Shown in pieces: positions 10,433 through 19,523 of a DNA stretch of 60,187 nucleotides. The stretch is from JBBQWR01 sp038210495 (GTDB lineage: Bacteria > Planctomycetota > Planctomycetia > Pirellulales > DATAWG01), in the NCBI GenBank assembly GCA_038210495.1, contig JBBQWR010000036.1, positions 1 through 60,187 on the forward strand, read 5' to 3'. The notes beneath the pieces were generated by a model. It saw nothing but the letters and a program-made list of their open reading frames with translations. It was not told the DNA's origin and searched no databases. The translations under genes and the position numbers were made by a program. How positions within the stretch are numbered: position 1 is the first letter of the stretch; each line of letters begins with the position of its first letter.

Positions 10433-10915
10433 CTACCGCGGCCTGACCATCACCGCCTCGGCATACACGCTTTCCACCTCTCCATGAATGTACGTCTTCA
10501 AGTAGTGATTTTCCATCGTAAGATGGTCGTGCTGGGCCTTGACGATGTCGCCGATCGAGACGATACCAGCCAATCGCCCTTGGTCGACGACCGGCAGATG
10601 GCGGATTCGCAAGTTGGTCATCGTGCCCATCGCGTCCTCGACCGTATCGGACGAGGCGCCGACGGTGACTTGATCGGTCATCGCCTCGCGGACCTGCAAA
10701 CGCGAGAGCGCGTTTTGGCCCGACGCGCAGGCCCGCAGGATGTCGCGTTCGGTGATGATGCCGATCATTGGGTTTCGCTGATCGCCACCGTCGGTGACCA
10801 GCAGCGACCCGCAGTTGTGGTGAACCAGCGTCTTGACGACTTCGTCGAGCGTGGCCTCGGGGTGAATGGTGTGGATCGTCGTGCCCTTGTTCCGCAAAAT
10901 TTCCTGCAGCAACAT
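10433..10915 (-). CDS. CBS-domain pair protein
   Basis: This 160-residue cytoplasmic protein consists almost entirely of two CBS repeats, modules that bind adenosine nucleotides and act as energy or ligand sensors. The first covers about residues 10-70 (TIHPEATLDEVVKTL, GSLLVTDGG, GIITERDILRAC). The second covers about residues 75-140 (TVGASSDTVEDAMGTM, RHLPVVDQGRLAGIVSIGDIVK). No catalytic domain is attached. The neighbours are ruvC, convergent with it, and an unrelated DUF1080 gene upstream, so the partner is not indicated. Confidence 0.85.
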   Translation of the reverse strand: MLLQEILRNKGTTIHTIHPEATLDEVVKTLVHHNCGSLLVTDGGDQRNPMIGIITERDILRACASGQNALSRLQVREAMTDQVTVGASSDTVEDAMGTMTNLRIRHLPVVDQGRLAGIVSIGDIVKAQHDHLTMENHYLKTYIHGEVESVYAEAVMVRPR

Positions 10916-11177
10916 GCCACGGCCCTCGCGAAAAGAATGTGGAGAAGTGACGCGGCTCGATCGCAGCCGCGTCCCTAAGCATATCGCTCGACGGTGGGGA
11001 TCGTCAAAGCAATTTCAAGAAAGTTTTGTGGCGAGCGTCCGTCGCAACGCGATTCGTGCATCGCAAAATCGCATCCACCCCGCCGGGGCTTCGGCGAGGC
11101 GCCTCCAGCCCCCGGCGCCCTCAATGATAAAGACGGCCCCGCGATTCGCCCAGTCCTGAAAATCCTGAAAATCCCGG

Positions 11178-12368
11178 CTATTTCCTCATCTCCGCCACAT
11201 CGATCGACCTGACCGAGATGTCCGTCGTCGGATCGTGCAACTGAAGCGCCAGCGTGCCGGGCGTCACGCGCGAGCCGTTACGCGGATTGGGGTCGGGCGA
11301 GCGGGGGTCGCTCCAGTCGCTGACCTGATAGCCGTTTACCCAGGCGGCCATGTGCAGGCCGGAGATAACTAGCGTCAGGTGAAACCACTCCAGGTCGTTG
11401 GCCACCACGCGGCGCGCGTTCTGCCGGCGATAGATCCCGCCGGTGCCGCAGTCCGTTGGCTTCGATCGATCGCCGCCTTTGTAGACGTTGTGAACTTGGC
11501 ACTCGTAGCCGTTCATTAGATCGCCAGGAATACAGCGAAAAAAGATGCCCGAGTTGACGTTCTTGGCGTTGCACTTCAATTCGGCCGCGAGCGTAAAGTC
11601 GCCGAACTTCTCGTCGCTTTCGAGTTGGCCCGGGCCGACGGATGCATGAAGGACGCCGTCGGCGATTTCGGTTTTGATCGGTTTGCCCGGATAGGCTTTC
11701 CAACCGCTCAAATCCTTGCGGTCCAATAGTTTCTTCAAACCGAGCGGCTTGAGCTTGATGTCTCGGAATTCGGCTTTTCCCGAGTTCAGTTGCAACCCGA
11801 TAAATCCGCGGGCCAGCGGTTTGGGATCGGTGTAGTCGCAGACTTCGGCGCCGTTCAGCTTGACGGTGAACCGATCGCCGTCGACGCGGATTTCGTAGGT
11901 CTGCCAGTCGGTCGAGAATTTTTCGACCGTGCCTTTCTTCCGTCCAACTAGACTGCCCGTGGGAAAAGGGCTGACACTCGGATCGGCGATGTTGGCTTCG
12001 TAGCAATCCACCGTCGGGCTTTTGGGCGCCGCAGCCGTGCGGAGGAAAATTCCGCTGTTCGTTTCCTTTGGGGCTCTAAAATCGCCTCGCAGCACGAAGT
12101 TGTCAAACTGGCTCGTCGTGTGCAGCAGTCCCGCCTCGCCGGACGTCACGGAGATCGCGCCATCGGCGACGCGCCAATCGGCCTTGCTGCCCGGCGCCCA
12201 ACCAAACAGCGTTTCGCCATCGAACAGCGAGATCCAGCCTTCGGCGATTTCTTGTTGGCTCAATGTATTGTGCGGCGCCGGTTTCTCCGACTTGTCAGCC
12301 TCGGCTGAGATTACGGGCCAGACCGCGAAGAGAAGAATTGCACAGGCGCTGAGAAGTAGCTGAATCAT
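11178..12368 (-). CDS. secreted protein with two DUF1080 (3-keto-disaccharide hydrolase-like) domains
   Basis: This 396-residue protein begins with a signal peptide (hydrophobic run LLLSACAILLFAVWPVISA, cleavage likely near residue 23). Two concanavalin-like DUF1080 modules follow. The first is at about residues 44-205 (ISLFDGETLFGW, NSGIFLRT, GFIGLQLNSGKAEFRDIKLKP). The second is at about residues 215-393 (LSGWKAYPGK, NVNSGIFFRCIPGD, LALQLHDPTTDISVRSIDV). DUF1080 proteins are abundant in Planctomycetota, and some relatives are described as 3-keto-disaccharide hydrolases; the exact sugar here is unknown. It should be exported and act on glycans. A sugar-binding-like gene lies 78 bases upstream on the same strand. 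Confidence 0.85.
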   Translation of the reverse strand: MIQLLLSACAILLFAVWPVISAEADKSEKPAPHNTLSQQEIAEGWISLFDGETLFGWAPGSKADWRVADGAISVTSGEAGLLHTTSQFDNFVLRGDFRAPKETNSGIFLRTAAAPKSPTVDCYEANIADPSVSPFPTGSLVGRKKGTVEKFSTDWQTYEIRVDGDRFTVKLNGAEVCDYTDPKPLARGFIGLQLNSGKAEFRDIKLKPLGLKKLLDRKDLSGWKAYPGKPIKTEIADGVLHASVGPGQLESDEKFGDFTLAAELKCNAKNVNSGIFFRCIPGDLMNGYECQVHNVYKGGDRSKPTDCGTGGIYRRQNARRVVANDLEWFHLTLVISGLHMAAWVNGYQVSDWSDPRSPDPNPRNGSRVTPGTLALQLHDPTTDISVRSIDVAEMRK

Positions 12369-12445
12369 TGGGAATCAAAAATCTGAAAGAATCGAGTGGA
12401 AAAGAAGGCGCGGATGCAAATGATAATAATCGCGGGCCAATGCGT

Positions 12446-12985
12446 TTACGAACGAATTTCCAGGTGAACTTCGCCAATGAGTCCGCCTGGCAATCCTTCC
12501 CGGCCCGGTCGGTCGAGCGGCGGGACGCCGGCGGATTGCGCGGGAAGTTCGACGTCGATCGTCAGCGTGTTGCGCTGCATTAGGAATCGAGTCATCTCGA
12601 ATTCGACGGGCTGCCGATAGCCGACGATCCTGCCCAGCGCCGTTTGGTTCAACTGCACGACGCCAAAATAATCGACTCCTTCGACCACGAGCCAGACCTG
12701 CTCGCTCGGATCGAGATTGGTCGGCAAGTTGAATTGGCGCGTGAATCGGGCTAAGCCACGAAAGTCGTTTCCGAGGATCGAGCCCCAGTCGCTCGGGGCT
12801 TGGATGCGTCCCGCCGATGGAAGTGCCTCAGTAAACAAGTGAAAGGCGCCATCCGGGCCAATCTCGAATCGCGCCAGCGGCTCGCATTCCCAAGGGCCGC
12901 GCAAGCGAATCACATGAATGGCTGGCACGATCTGGCGGTCTGCGGAGAAAGAGGCGAGCAAATCGAGTTTGGATGAAGCTAGCAA
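12446..12985 (-). CDS. galactose-binding/jelly-roll-like domain protein
   Basis: This 179-residue protein resembles the N-terminal sugar-binding jelly roll of glycoside hydrolase family 2: RLRGPWECEP, then the GLARFTRQFNLPTNL segment, VWLVVEGVDYFGVVQLNQTALG, and a LTIDVELPAQ strand. No signal peptide and no catalytic domain are present. It lies 78 bases upstream of the secreted DUF1080 gene on the same strand, so a shared glycan-related role is plausible. It could be a stand-alone carbohydrate-binding module or a remnant of a larger enzyme. The function is not proven by any motif. Confidence 0.6.
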   Translation of the reverse strand: MLASSKLDLLASFSADRQIVPAIHVIRLRGPWECEPLARFEIGPDGAFHLFTEALPSAGRIQAPSDWGSILGNDFRGLARFTRQFNLPTNLDPSEQVWLVVEGVDYFGVVQLNQTALGRIVGYRQPVEFEMTRFLMQRNTLTIDVELPAQSAGVPPLDRPGREGLPGGLIGEVHLEIRS

Positions 12986-13103
12986 GCTCTGGGTAGCCGG
13001 GCTGGACGCGCCTCGCCGACGCCCCGGTGAGTGGTTTCAAATTCAACAGCAAACCACCCGGGCTTCCCCTTCGGCGCGAGTCCCGATCACCCAATCGTGC
13101 GCA

Positions 13104-14432
13104 TCAATCCGGCGTGAACGTCTCGTCGACCGTCACTTCGCGCACCTGCCGGGCGACCGGCTCGTAGACGCGAATCTTGACCCGCACTCCGCGGAGCGGC
13201 ACCGGATACGGCGGCGACGTTTGGCGCTGGCCTGCATTGCTCACGCCGCGCTGGCTTGAGTCGTCGAAACCGCTGCCGACATTGCCGTTCTGACCGTAGG
13301 CGGCGAACCCATTGCCGCTGGCGTAATACTCGTAGCCGCTCGACCAGGAGTCCCAGGTCAAAGGAAAAGTTTGGTTTGAAGGCGTGGGCGCAAGAGAACT
13401 GGCCTTTGCGCCAGCGCCGACAAAAGTGCTCGAAAAATACGACCCGGTTAGCGACGCCCCATTGGCGTAATTTAGGTCGACATAGGCGCCCGGCGCAAGC
13501 GCCGTTTTCGCGGACCCATAACCAGGGTCGCTCGGCACGAGCGGCGTGTTAGGATTCGTGACGTCTTGCATCACGATCGCATTCGGATCCCAAACCTTGA
13601 CGTCGAAGCCCAACACGTTCGTCAACACGGCGTCCTCGCCATAACGTTGACTGCTGTTCGAAAACGGCGCGAGCGTACTCGGATCGTTCGCGACTGAATT
13701 GACCAGAAAAGGATAAGAGTTGGCGTTGTGGGCGAAGCGATTTTCGCGATATGTCAAGTCGGCCAATGAGTTGGGAATCATCTGACCGTTGCCACCAACG
13801 TGCGCCGAAATATCGTAGCTGGCATAGAAATTGGCGGCTCCTTGCGGCGCCAGGCCTGGAAGAACCAAAAACATTCTCCGGTATAACGTGTACGTCATGG
13901 GGGTCGTCTGCTGTCCGGCCGAATTCACCGTAGGCGCCATGAACCAAGCGACCTCGGCCACTTGCGATTGAATCGTGGCGTTTCCGTAGCGACCTACGAA
14001 TGGACGATCCTTCGAACGAATCGTGAACAACAAAAAATCGTTCGTGTAACCTTGCAGCGGCGAATCGTTGACCGATTGCGGAACGCTATCGCGGTTTTTG
14101 GGGCCGTTGCCTTTGATGATCTCAAAATAGCCGTTCGCGGCGGCGGGGGATTCCCAGGGCAGCATCGTCGCGGTGACCGATTGCAGATCGCGACGCAAGG
14201 CGTCTTGGGCGGCGCGGACGTGGTCGCTGGTCTCGATGCCCGCGCGACCGGCGGTGACTTTTTCGCCAATCACGCCGAACAACGTCACGGCTGCGCCAAT
14301 CACCATCAGGCTAATTAGCGTGGCCACCATGATCTCGACAAGCGAGAATCCGCAGCGGCGAGAATTCGTGTGACGAGGGGCGCGCATTGAGGCAATCGAA
14401 AACACGCGGACTGGGGACGCGGGCAAATACAT
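13104..14432 (-). CDS. type IV pilin-like (pseudopilin) protein with prepilin cleavage motif
   Basis: This is about 442 residues. It has a basic leader followed by RRCGFSLVEIMVATLISLMV, the N-terminal motif cut and methylated by prepilin peptidase (cleavage after Gly, with Glu at mature position 5). The rest is a large, Ser/Asn/Pro-rich domain with no recognised fold. Such proteins act as minor pseudopilins of type II secretion or type IV pilus systems at the inner membrane. The frame is open to 14477. The ATG at 14432 is preferred because AGGA lies eight bases upstream; the ATG at 14387 would give a shorter, more typical leader. No other pilus genes are adjacent. Confidence 0.75.
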   Translation of the reverse strand: MYLPASPVRVFSIASMRAPRHTNSRRCGFSLVEIMVATLISLMVIGAAVTLFGVIGEKVTAGRAGIETSDHVRAAQDALRRDLQSVTATMLPWESPAAANGYFEIIKGNGPKNRDSVPQSVNDSPLQGYTNDFLLFTIRSKDRPFVGRYGNATIQSQVAEVAWFMAPTVNSAGQQTTPMTYTLYRRMFLVLPGLAPQGAANFYASYDISAHVGGNGQMIPNSLADLTYRENRFAHNANSYPFLVNSVANDPSTLAPFSNSSQRYGEDAVLTNVLGFDVKVWDPNAIVMQDVTNPNTPLVPSDPGYGSAKTALAPGAYVDLNYANGASLTGSYFSSTFVGAGAKASSLAPTPSNQTFPLTWDSWSSGYEYYASGNGFAAYGQNGNVGSGFDDSSQRGVSNAGQRQTSPPYPVPLRGVRVKIRVYEPVARQVREVTVDETFTPD

Positions 14433-14908
14433 GAATTGATCCTGTCCCTTTGGGCCGTCGCCGTGGCTGACTGCCAATAGCGATTATGGCCCACGATAAT
14501 GCGCCCCGAGGTCGTGAGTCGGCGGTCAGCTTGGCCCGCGTGCCCCGGCTCACTCATTCAATTGCAACTGAAGCATACGCTGCTGTCAAGCGAAAGTCTC
14601 GTGGAAAAGTTTGCTTTCATCGGCAATGCCATAGGACCCAGAGCGAGGCCGGAGTGTCAACGGCGATGGCAGCGTCCCAGTTTGGGACGCCAAACTCATA
14701 TTGGGACACGCAGCCTTCTGTGGTGGCCGCCTTTCCGGACTTTAATCTGAATACCAAAATCGAGCGAAATCGCCGAAGAAAGTTCATTTATAGTCATGTA
14801 CGACGCATCGGTTTGTCGCGCCGCACACGACGTCGGCGCCGCACTTGCATTGGATTTCTCTTGAGGAATTGGATCGAACTCGTATTTCGTATCACAGGGA
14901 GGAACCCC
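14433..14908. other. 476-nt gap upstream of csrA, no gene recognised
   Basis: This gap separates the divergent pseudopilin and csrA genes. A plus-strand frame runs into csrA from 14486, but that upstream part has no family features or ribosome binding site. Promoters for both genes must lie here; no strong -35/-10 pair could be identified by eye. Confidence 0.4.
14896..14903 (+). promoter_or_regulatory. ribosome binding site fixing the csrA GTG start
   Basis: AGGGAGGA ends five bases before the GTG at 14909, an almost perfect anti-16S match. It decides the start, because the open frame extends more than 400 bases further upstream without any comparable site. In other bacteria CsrA represses its own mRNA at GGA motifs of this kind, and the GGGAGGA here could serve that. 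Confidence 0.7.
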
Positions 14909-15148
14909 GTGTTAATTCTCAGACGCAAGGTTGGCGAAAAAATTGTTATTGGCGAGGGGATCACGGTCGTTGTCAGTCGGGTCTCCGGCGGCCGCGTGAC
15001 TCTGGGCATTGAAGCTCCCAGCGACGTGCATATTGTCCGCGGTGAGTTGCAGCCACTCGATACGTCCTCCGCAACGCCGGCGCCGGTCCGCTCTCAGTCT
15101 ATTGAGATGCCGCTGGTAACTGGGCCGGCGGTTTACGCGCCGGGATAG
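14909..15148 (+). CDS. csrA: carbon storage regulator CsrA
   Basis: CsrA is a small dimeric RNA-binding protein that controls translation by covering GGA motifs near ribosome binding sites. The product is 79 residues: LILRRKVGEKIVIGEGI (beta strands 1-2), the VVSRVSGGRVTLGIEAPSDVHIVR core with the conserved GIEAP and RGEL elements, and a variable 24-residue tail without clear structure. The GTG start is set by the adjacent strong ribosome binding site. The tail is longer than in the 61-residue E. coli protein but such extensions are common. No flagellar or fliW gene is in this window. Confidence 0.95.
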   Translation: MLILRRKVGEKIVIGEGITVVVSRVSGGRVTLGIEAPSDVHIVRGELQPLDTSSATPAPVRSQSIEMPLVTGPAVYAPG

Positions 15149-15523
15149 GAACTGGCTTAGCCACATAGCTGCGGAATCGTGCTGCGTTTTGCCGAGCCGC
15201 TATAGCGGATCAGTAGTATTGCCGTGGGAAGCCACGAATCTTCTATAATGGTCGTCCGTTTGGCGCGAACCCTTACTGGCCATTCGTGTACTGCGCAGTA
15301 GGACGCCGCGGCTATGTGTCGCCGCTTCGCGACGCCCGGCCCGGCACTCGAAAGCCCCAAGCGCGCCGATCTTATTTCGGAGTGTCTTGACTTGGCGGCT
15401 TATCAAGCCCTATACTCCCACGCGCACGGTAGTTACGGCACATTGCGATCGTAGTTCGGAACCGTCGTAGAGCCCTTGCGCCCCTTGTTTCGCAAACCAA
15501 CGGCCAGAGCGTAAAATCCTTTT
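15149..15523. other. 375-nt gap with a candidate promoter
   Basis: No coding region is supported between csrA and the TPR gene. The only element recognised is the promoter-like pair at 15387-15416. Confidence 0.4.
15387..15416 (+). promoter_or_regulatory. candidate sigma-70 promoter for the TPR membrane protein gene
   Basis: TTGACT (15387-15392) and TATACT (15411-15416) are separated by 18 bases; each hexamer differs from consensus at one position. Transcription would begin near 15423, leaving a leader of about 100 nt before the ATG at 15524. Confidence 0.5.
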
Positions 15524-16546
15524 ATGAAGACTGAGCGACGGCACGAACTGCAAACCAATTCGCTGGCTGAAATTCTGAACGAGGCGGGCGAGAACGCCAA
15601 GCCCTATGCCAAGGGAATTCTGGGCGTCGCGCTGGCAGCGCTCGTGATCTTCGGCGTCTATCTCTACCTGTCGAAGCAGGCCGACGCCGAAGTCGCCTCC
15701 GGCTGGGATCAGACGTTCCAAGCGATGGGCCAGCGCAATCCGACCGAGGCCTTGGAGGGCCTGCGGGCGGCGGCCGACGCCCATCCCAATAAGCCTTCCG
15801 GCGTCTGGGCCCAACTGGTGTTGGCCGACACGGAGTTTGATTTAGGCGTGCAGCGGTTGTTCACCGAACGCTCCGTGGGGCGAGCCAATCTCAGTGCGGC
15901 CCTCGACGATTATCGCGCCGTTCTCGACCGCGCCAAGGATCAGTTGGTCAGGCAACATGCGTTCTACGGCATCGGTCGCACAAACGAATCGCTCGATAAA
16001 TTGGACGATGCGACTCAGGCCTACGAGAACTTGCTCAAAGAATTTCCCAACGGTCCTTATCAAGATCGAGCCAAGCAACGGGTCGATCAATTGTCTCAGG
16101 CGTCGAGCAAGGATTGGTACGATTGGTTCCGCCGCGCTGAGCCGACGCCGAACGTATTTGGAAAAGACAAGAGCAGCCCCTTCGATCCGCCGGGCAAGAG
16201 TGGCGAGAAGTCGATCTTCGACATGCCCGATTTAAAGCTTCCGCTAGACGTGAAGCCCCCCGCCGTTCCCGACTCGCCCAGATCTGATTCCGGCAAGCCC
16301 AAATCCGCTACCGATAAATCACCAGCCGGAGAGCCGGGCGAACCGATTATCACCAAGCCGGACACGTCGCTGGATAAGAAATCCGCCTTGCCCGAGCTTC
16401 CCAGCAAGTCGACCGATCCGGCGCCAGACGCCCTCAAACCGGATGCAGCGAAACCGGATGCAGCGAAGCCGGATGCAGCGAAGCCGGATGCAGCGAAACC
16501 TGATGTAGCCAAGCCTGAGGCAGCCAAGCCTGAGGCCGGCAAATAG
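15524..16546 (+). CDS. single-pass membrane TPR protein with Pro/Lys/Ala-rich repetitive tail
   Basis: This 340-residue protein has an N-terminal cytoplasmic stretch, one membrane helix (about residues 31-49, ILGVALAALVIFGVYLYLS), and then a helical TPR-like domain to about residue 195 (HAFYGIGRTNESLDKLDDA, QAYENLLKEFPNGPYQDRA). This arrangement resembles the YfgM/TPR_21 group of periplasmic-facing proteins linked to the Sec translocon, but the assignment is only by architecture. The last 130 residues are low complexity, ending in a tandem KPDAA repeat. It precedes the pseudouridine synthase gene by only 17 bases, so the two are probably co-transcribed. Confidence 0.65.
   Translation: MKTERRHELQTNSLAEILNEAGENAKPYAKGILGVALAALVIFGVYLYLSKQADAEVASGWDQTFQAMGQRNPTEALEGLRAAADAHPNKPSGVWAQLVLADTEFDLGVQRLFTERSVGRANLSAALDDYRAVLDRAKDQLVRQHAFYGIGRTNESLDKLDDATQAYENLLKEFPNGPYQDRAKQRVDQLSQASSKDWYDWFRRAEPTPNVFGKDKSSPFDPPGKSGEKSIFDMPDLKLPLDVKPPAVPDSPRSDSGKPKSATDKSPAGEPGEPIITKPDTSLDKKSALPELPSKSTDPAPDALKPDAAKPDAAKPDAAKPDAAKPDVAKPEAAKPEAGK
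16437..16540 (+). repeat. 15-nt tandem coding repeat (KPDAA)
   Basis: About seven copies of a 15-base unit of the form AAGCCGGATGCAGCG encode K-P-D-A-A, decaying to K-P-D-V-A and K-P-E-A-A towards the stop. Early copies are nearly identical at DNA level, which points to recent slippage expansion. Confidence 0.85.
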
Positions 16547-16563
16547 CCTCCGCTCCCGAAGAC

Positions 16564-17532
16564 GTGTTCGAACTGCTCGTCGCCGAAGAGTCCGTTGGCC
16601 TGCGGTTGGACCTGTTTCTAGCTCACAAGTTTCCCACGCATAGCCGCGTGCAACTCCGCCGGGCGATCAACGCCGCGACCGTTGAGGTCGATGGTCGCCG
16701 AGCGAAAGCAGCCCATCGCCTGCGATTGGGTGAGCGGGTACGACTGACGTTGCCCGAGATTCCGCGCGAGGCGCCAGCGCCGGAGGACATTCCACTCGAT
16801 ATTCTCTACGAAGACGAGTGGCTCGCCGCGATCGACAAGCCGCCGGGAATGGTCGTGCATCCGGCCAAGGGGCATTGGGCCGGCACGCTGACCAGCGCCT
16901 TGCAATTTCATTTCGACAAACTCAGCGGGGCGGGCGGACCGACTCGGCCGGGCATCGTGCATCGGCTCGATCGCGACACGAGCGGCGTGCTCGTGGTGGC
17001 GAAGAACGACCGCGTTCATTTTGCCTTGTCCGAGCAGTTCGAGCAGCGCACGGTGGAAAAGGAATACTTCGCGATCGTATGCGGCAATCCGGACCGGGAC
17101 CGCGATATCATCGATTTGCCGATCGGCATTCATCCGTATCAACGCGAAAAAATGGCGGTCCGACGAGATCATCCGAGCAGCCGCCACGCCCAGACTTTTT
17201 ACGAGATCGTCGAGCGATTCGACGGCTACGCCGCCGTAAGGCTCTCGCCCAAGACGGGCAGAACCCATCAGCTCCGCGTGCATCTGAACAGCATCGGCTG
17301 CCCGGTGTTATGCGACAAAATGTACGGCGGGCGATCGCAATTGACGCGCGGCGAGATTCGCGGCAACCCGCGGGGCGATGCCGAACTGCTCTTGGACCGG
17401 CAAGCCTTGCATGCCCGGCGACTGGCCGTGACGCATCCTCAGACCGGCGAGCGCATGGAATTCGAGGCCCCGATGCCGAATGACATCGAAGCGGTCCTGG
17501 TGGAATTGCGGCGATATCGCACTCAAAAGTAG
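16564..17532 (+). CDS. RluA-family 23S rRNA pseudouridine synthase (RluD-like)
   Basis: This 322-residue enzyme isomerises uridines in 23S rRNA. An S4-like RNA-binding domain is at the N-terminus (about residues 1-65: GLRLDLFLAHKFPTHSR, RRAKAAHRLRLGERV). The catalytic domain follows, with LDILYEDEWLAAIDKPPGM and HRLDRDTSG, whose Asp138 is the likely nucleophile. SPKTGRTHQLRVHLNSIG completes the family signature. Domain order and length best fit RluD. The start is a GTG at 16564, 17 bases after the TPR gene stop; no strong ribosome binding site is visible, which suggests translational coupling. Confidence 0.9.
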   Translation: MFELLVAEESVGLRLDLFLAHKFPTHSRVQLRRAINAATVEVDGRRAKAAHRLRLGERVRLTLPEIPREAPAPEDIPLDILYEDEWLAAIDKPPGMVVHPAKGHWAGTLTSALQFHFDKLSGAGGPTRPGIVHRLDRDTSGVLVVAKNDRVHFALSEQFEQRTVEKEYFAIVCGNPDRDRDIIDLPIGIHPYQREKMAVRRDHPSSRHAQTFYEIVERFDGYAAVRLSPKTGRTHQLRVHLNSIGCPVLCDKMYGGRSQLTRGEIRGNPRGDAELLLDRQALHARRLAVTHPQTGERMEFEAPMPNDIEAVLVELRRYRTQK

Positions 17533-17664
17533 GGTGGGCACGGCCACCCCTACCAATTTGGCGGCGGGCTCTTGATTGCGCGGCGATTGTTAATCGATTC
17601 GCGCGATCGTGCCGATAAATGCGTTAGGGGATCGCTCCGCGCCATTTGATCCAACGAGTTGGCT

Positions 17665-18273
17665 ATGAATCGAAGTGCTTGCACGATGAGTCTGCTGGCG
17701 GTGCTGGCTGCCGCCGGCGCCACGGTAGCCCTGGCGGACGACGTTCGTTTCTACGAAGAAAACGGCGTCACATACCGCGAAACGAAGCGGACCGTGCAGC
17801 GGCCGATCAGCGAAACGCATTACGAAGATCGCTCGCAGACCGTCTACGCCGAGCAACTCAAGACGCAATCGCAGACGATGCAACGCGTCGTGCAGACGCC
17901 GATCACGGAGTATGTCTGGGAACCGTATTGGGTAAATCGGTTCAATCCATTCGTCGAGCCGACGCAATCCTATCGCTATGTGCCACGCGTGCGCTGGGAG
18001 TCGCGCGTCGAGCAGATTCAAGTGCCCGTGACGCAGCGCGAAGTGGTTCCTCAGCAGCAGACAGTGAAAGTGCCAATCACGACGCAGCGGATGGCGAGCG
18101 AAGAGCAAGTGACCAAAGTTGCAATCTCCGCGCGGCCAGTCAATCCGGCAACCGGCGCGACCACCGCAGTGGCGCAGCAAAGCCAACCTGCGGGCGGAGC
18201 GCGTCTGGACAGCGATCCGCCGCGCGGCGCCACGGCTTGGCGGCCGTCCGATCCAGGACCGATTCAGCGGTAG
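17665..18273 (+). CDS. secreted hypothetical protein, strand-rich, repetitive
   Basis: The gene is not recognised as a named family. It encodes 202 residues with a signal peptide (MSLLAVLAAAGATVALAD; cleavage near residue 24). The mature protein has repeating Tyr/Gln/Val-rich stretches (RETKRTVQRPISETHYEDR, RVVQTPITEYVWEPYWVN, QIQVPVTQREVVPQQQTVKV) that look like a beta-strand repeat with a period near 25-30 residues. Similar strand-rich exported proteins are common in planctomycetes. The ATG at 17665 is preferred to an in-frame TTG two codons earlier. The C-terminus is low complexity (Pro/Ala/Gly). Confidence 0.6.
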   Translation: MNRSACTMSLLAVLAAAGATVALADDVRFYEENGVTYRETKRTVQRPISETHYEDRSQTVYAEQLKTQSQTMQRVVQTPITEYVWEPYWVNRFNPFVEPTQSYRYVPRVRWESRVEQIQVPVTQREVVPQQQTVKVPITTQRMASEEQVTKVAISARPVNPATGATTAVAQQSQPAGGARLDSDPPRGATAWRPSDPGPIQR

Positions 18274-18322
18274 GCAAAGGGGCCAGGGATCGGTGCCGAC
18301 GGCGACCTCGCGCGTTGCTTTC

Positions 18323-19522
18323 TTATTCTTTACTCTCGTCTCCCGACTCCCAACTTGCCCCCTCTGCTCGTTTCCGAATGACCCGGTGCGAATAGCCAAG
18401 CCACTTGGCGCACCACCGCGGGTCGTCGATCACGAGCGTTTCGCCGGGCTTGCCGACTTCCCGAAAATACTCCTCATAGATGCGGTGCGCCGGCGGAGTT
18501 CCCGCGTTCAGATCGACCGCCAAGCCGCTGACGAGAAATACTTGGCCATCGGGCAGCTCAATGTGCGCGTCGACCGTGTTGTTCGAATAGACGCAATGAG
18601 CCAAAAACGCATCGAGAACGCCAAAGTAATAGCCGACCGGCGATAACAATATAAACGCGATCGCCATCCTTGCCCGGCGTCCGACACCGAGCCAGTCTGC
18701 AACCGGCGACGAATTCCAGGGCCAGATCAGCGCAATGGCGGCCGCGGCGAGCGCCGCATTCCACGGCCACACGGCTTGATTCCAGCCAACGCCGCCGCTC
18801 GATCTGACGACCAAGCTTAGCCAGACGAGTAAGCTGAGATGCATCCCGCAGGCCGCGGTCGCGGCGACGCGGCGCGTGCGAGGCCACAAGGCGAGTAGCG
18901 CCAGCGACATCTCGCCTAGGGCCATGAATGCCCCGATGGCGACAAACATATTTTGCGAGGTCGTCTGATCGACGCTACCCAACAGCGGTCGCAAGAGAAA
19001 CGGAACCGTTTCGTCGTAAAAACCCGGGCTGATTACTTTGTGAAACCCGGCAAAAAACCAAGCCGCGATCAAGTGAGCCCGACCGACCAGCCGCGGCCAT
19101 CGGCCAGGGAGCGTGGCGACCATGAGAATCGCGAGCGAGACAATCTGCGGTTGAATTCGAAATTGGTCCATCAGCATCGCCAGCACTAGCAAAACACAGT
19201 GCAACGGCACGCCCCATTTCGGCGCAAATAGCACGACGACCAGCGAGGCCATCAGCCAGGGCAGCATATCGATGCGCGGAAGCTGCAAGAGCGGCAATAG
19301 TGGTGGCAGCGAATGCTCGTCGGCAGCGCTATAGACGCGCAGTTGCCACAGCTTGTAGGTCACTAAGAATGTCGCCGCTTGTGCCGCCACAGCGACAATT
19401 CTCAGCAGGGCCATCCGCCAACGATCGGAGCCGCTTTGGACGACGGCGGCGACTTCGCGGCGAGCTCCGGTAGCCTTGCGACTTTCTTTAACCTTACGAG
19501 TTTCGTTATCGTTGCGCGCCAA
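18323..19522 (-). CDS. multi-pass inner-membrane protein, function unknown
   Basis: About 399 residues with eight or so hydrophobic helices (for example LLRIVAVAAQAATFLVTY, MLPWLMASLVVVLFA, MAIAFILLSPVGYYFGVLDA) and a soluble C-terminal domain of about 90 residues. The AAWFFAGFHKVISPGFYDE segment resembles DoxX/HTTM-like membrane proteins but is not decisive. The chosen TTG start at 19522 lies one base after the stop codon of the upstream sigma-54 regulator, with GAGG five bases before it, which indicates translational coupling. An ATG at 19414 is the alternative. The coupling suggests that the two products work together. Confidence 0.6.
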   Translation of the reverse strand: MARNDNETRKVKESRKATGARREVAAVVQSGSDRWRMALLRIVAVAAQAATFLVTYKLWQLRVYSAADEHSLPPLLPLLQLPRIDMLPWLMASLVVVLFAPKWGVPLHCVLLVLAMLMDQFRIQPQIVSLAILMVATLPGRWPRLVGRAHLIAAWFFAGFHKVISPGFYDETVPFLLRPLLGSVDQTTSQNMFVAIGAFMALGEMSLALLALWPRTRRVAATAACGMHLSLLVWLSLVVRSSGGVGWNQAVWPWNAALAAAAIALIWPWNSSPVADWLGVGRRARMAIAFILLSPVGYYFGVLDAFLAHCVYSNNTVDAHIELPDGQVFLVSGLAVDLNAGTPPAHRIYEEYFREVGKPGETLVIDDPRWCAKWLGYSHRVIRKRAEGASWESGDESKE

Positions 19523-19523
19523 G

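Noticed and set aside
14486..14908. Long N-terminal extension of CsrA
   Set aside because: The upstream codons do not resemble any domain, and the strong ribosome binding site at 14896-14903 sets the start.
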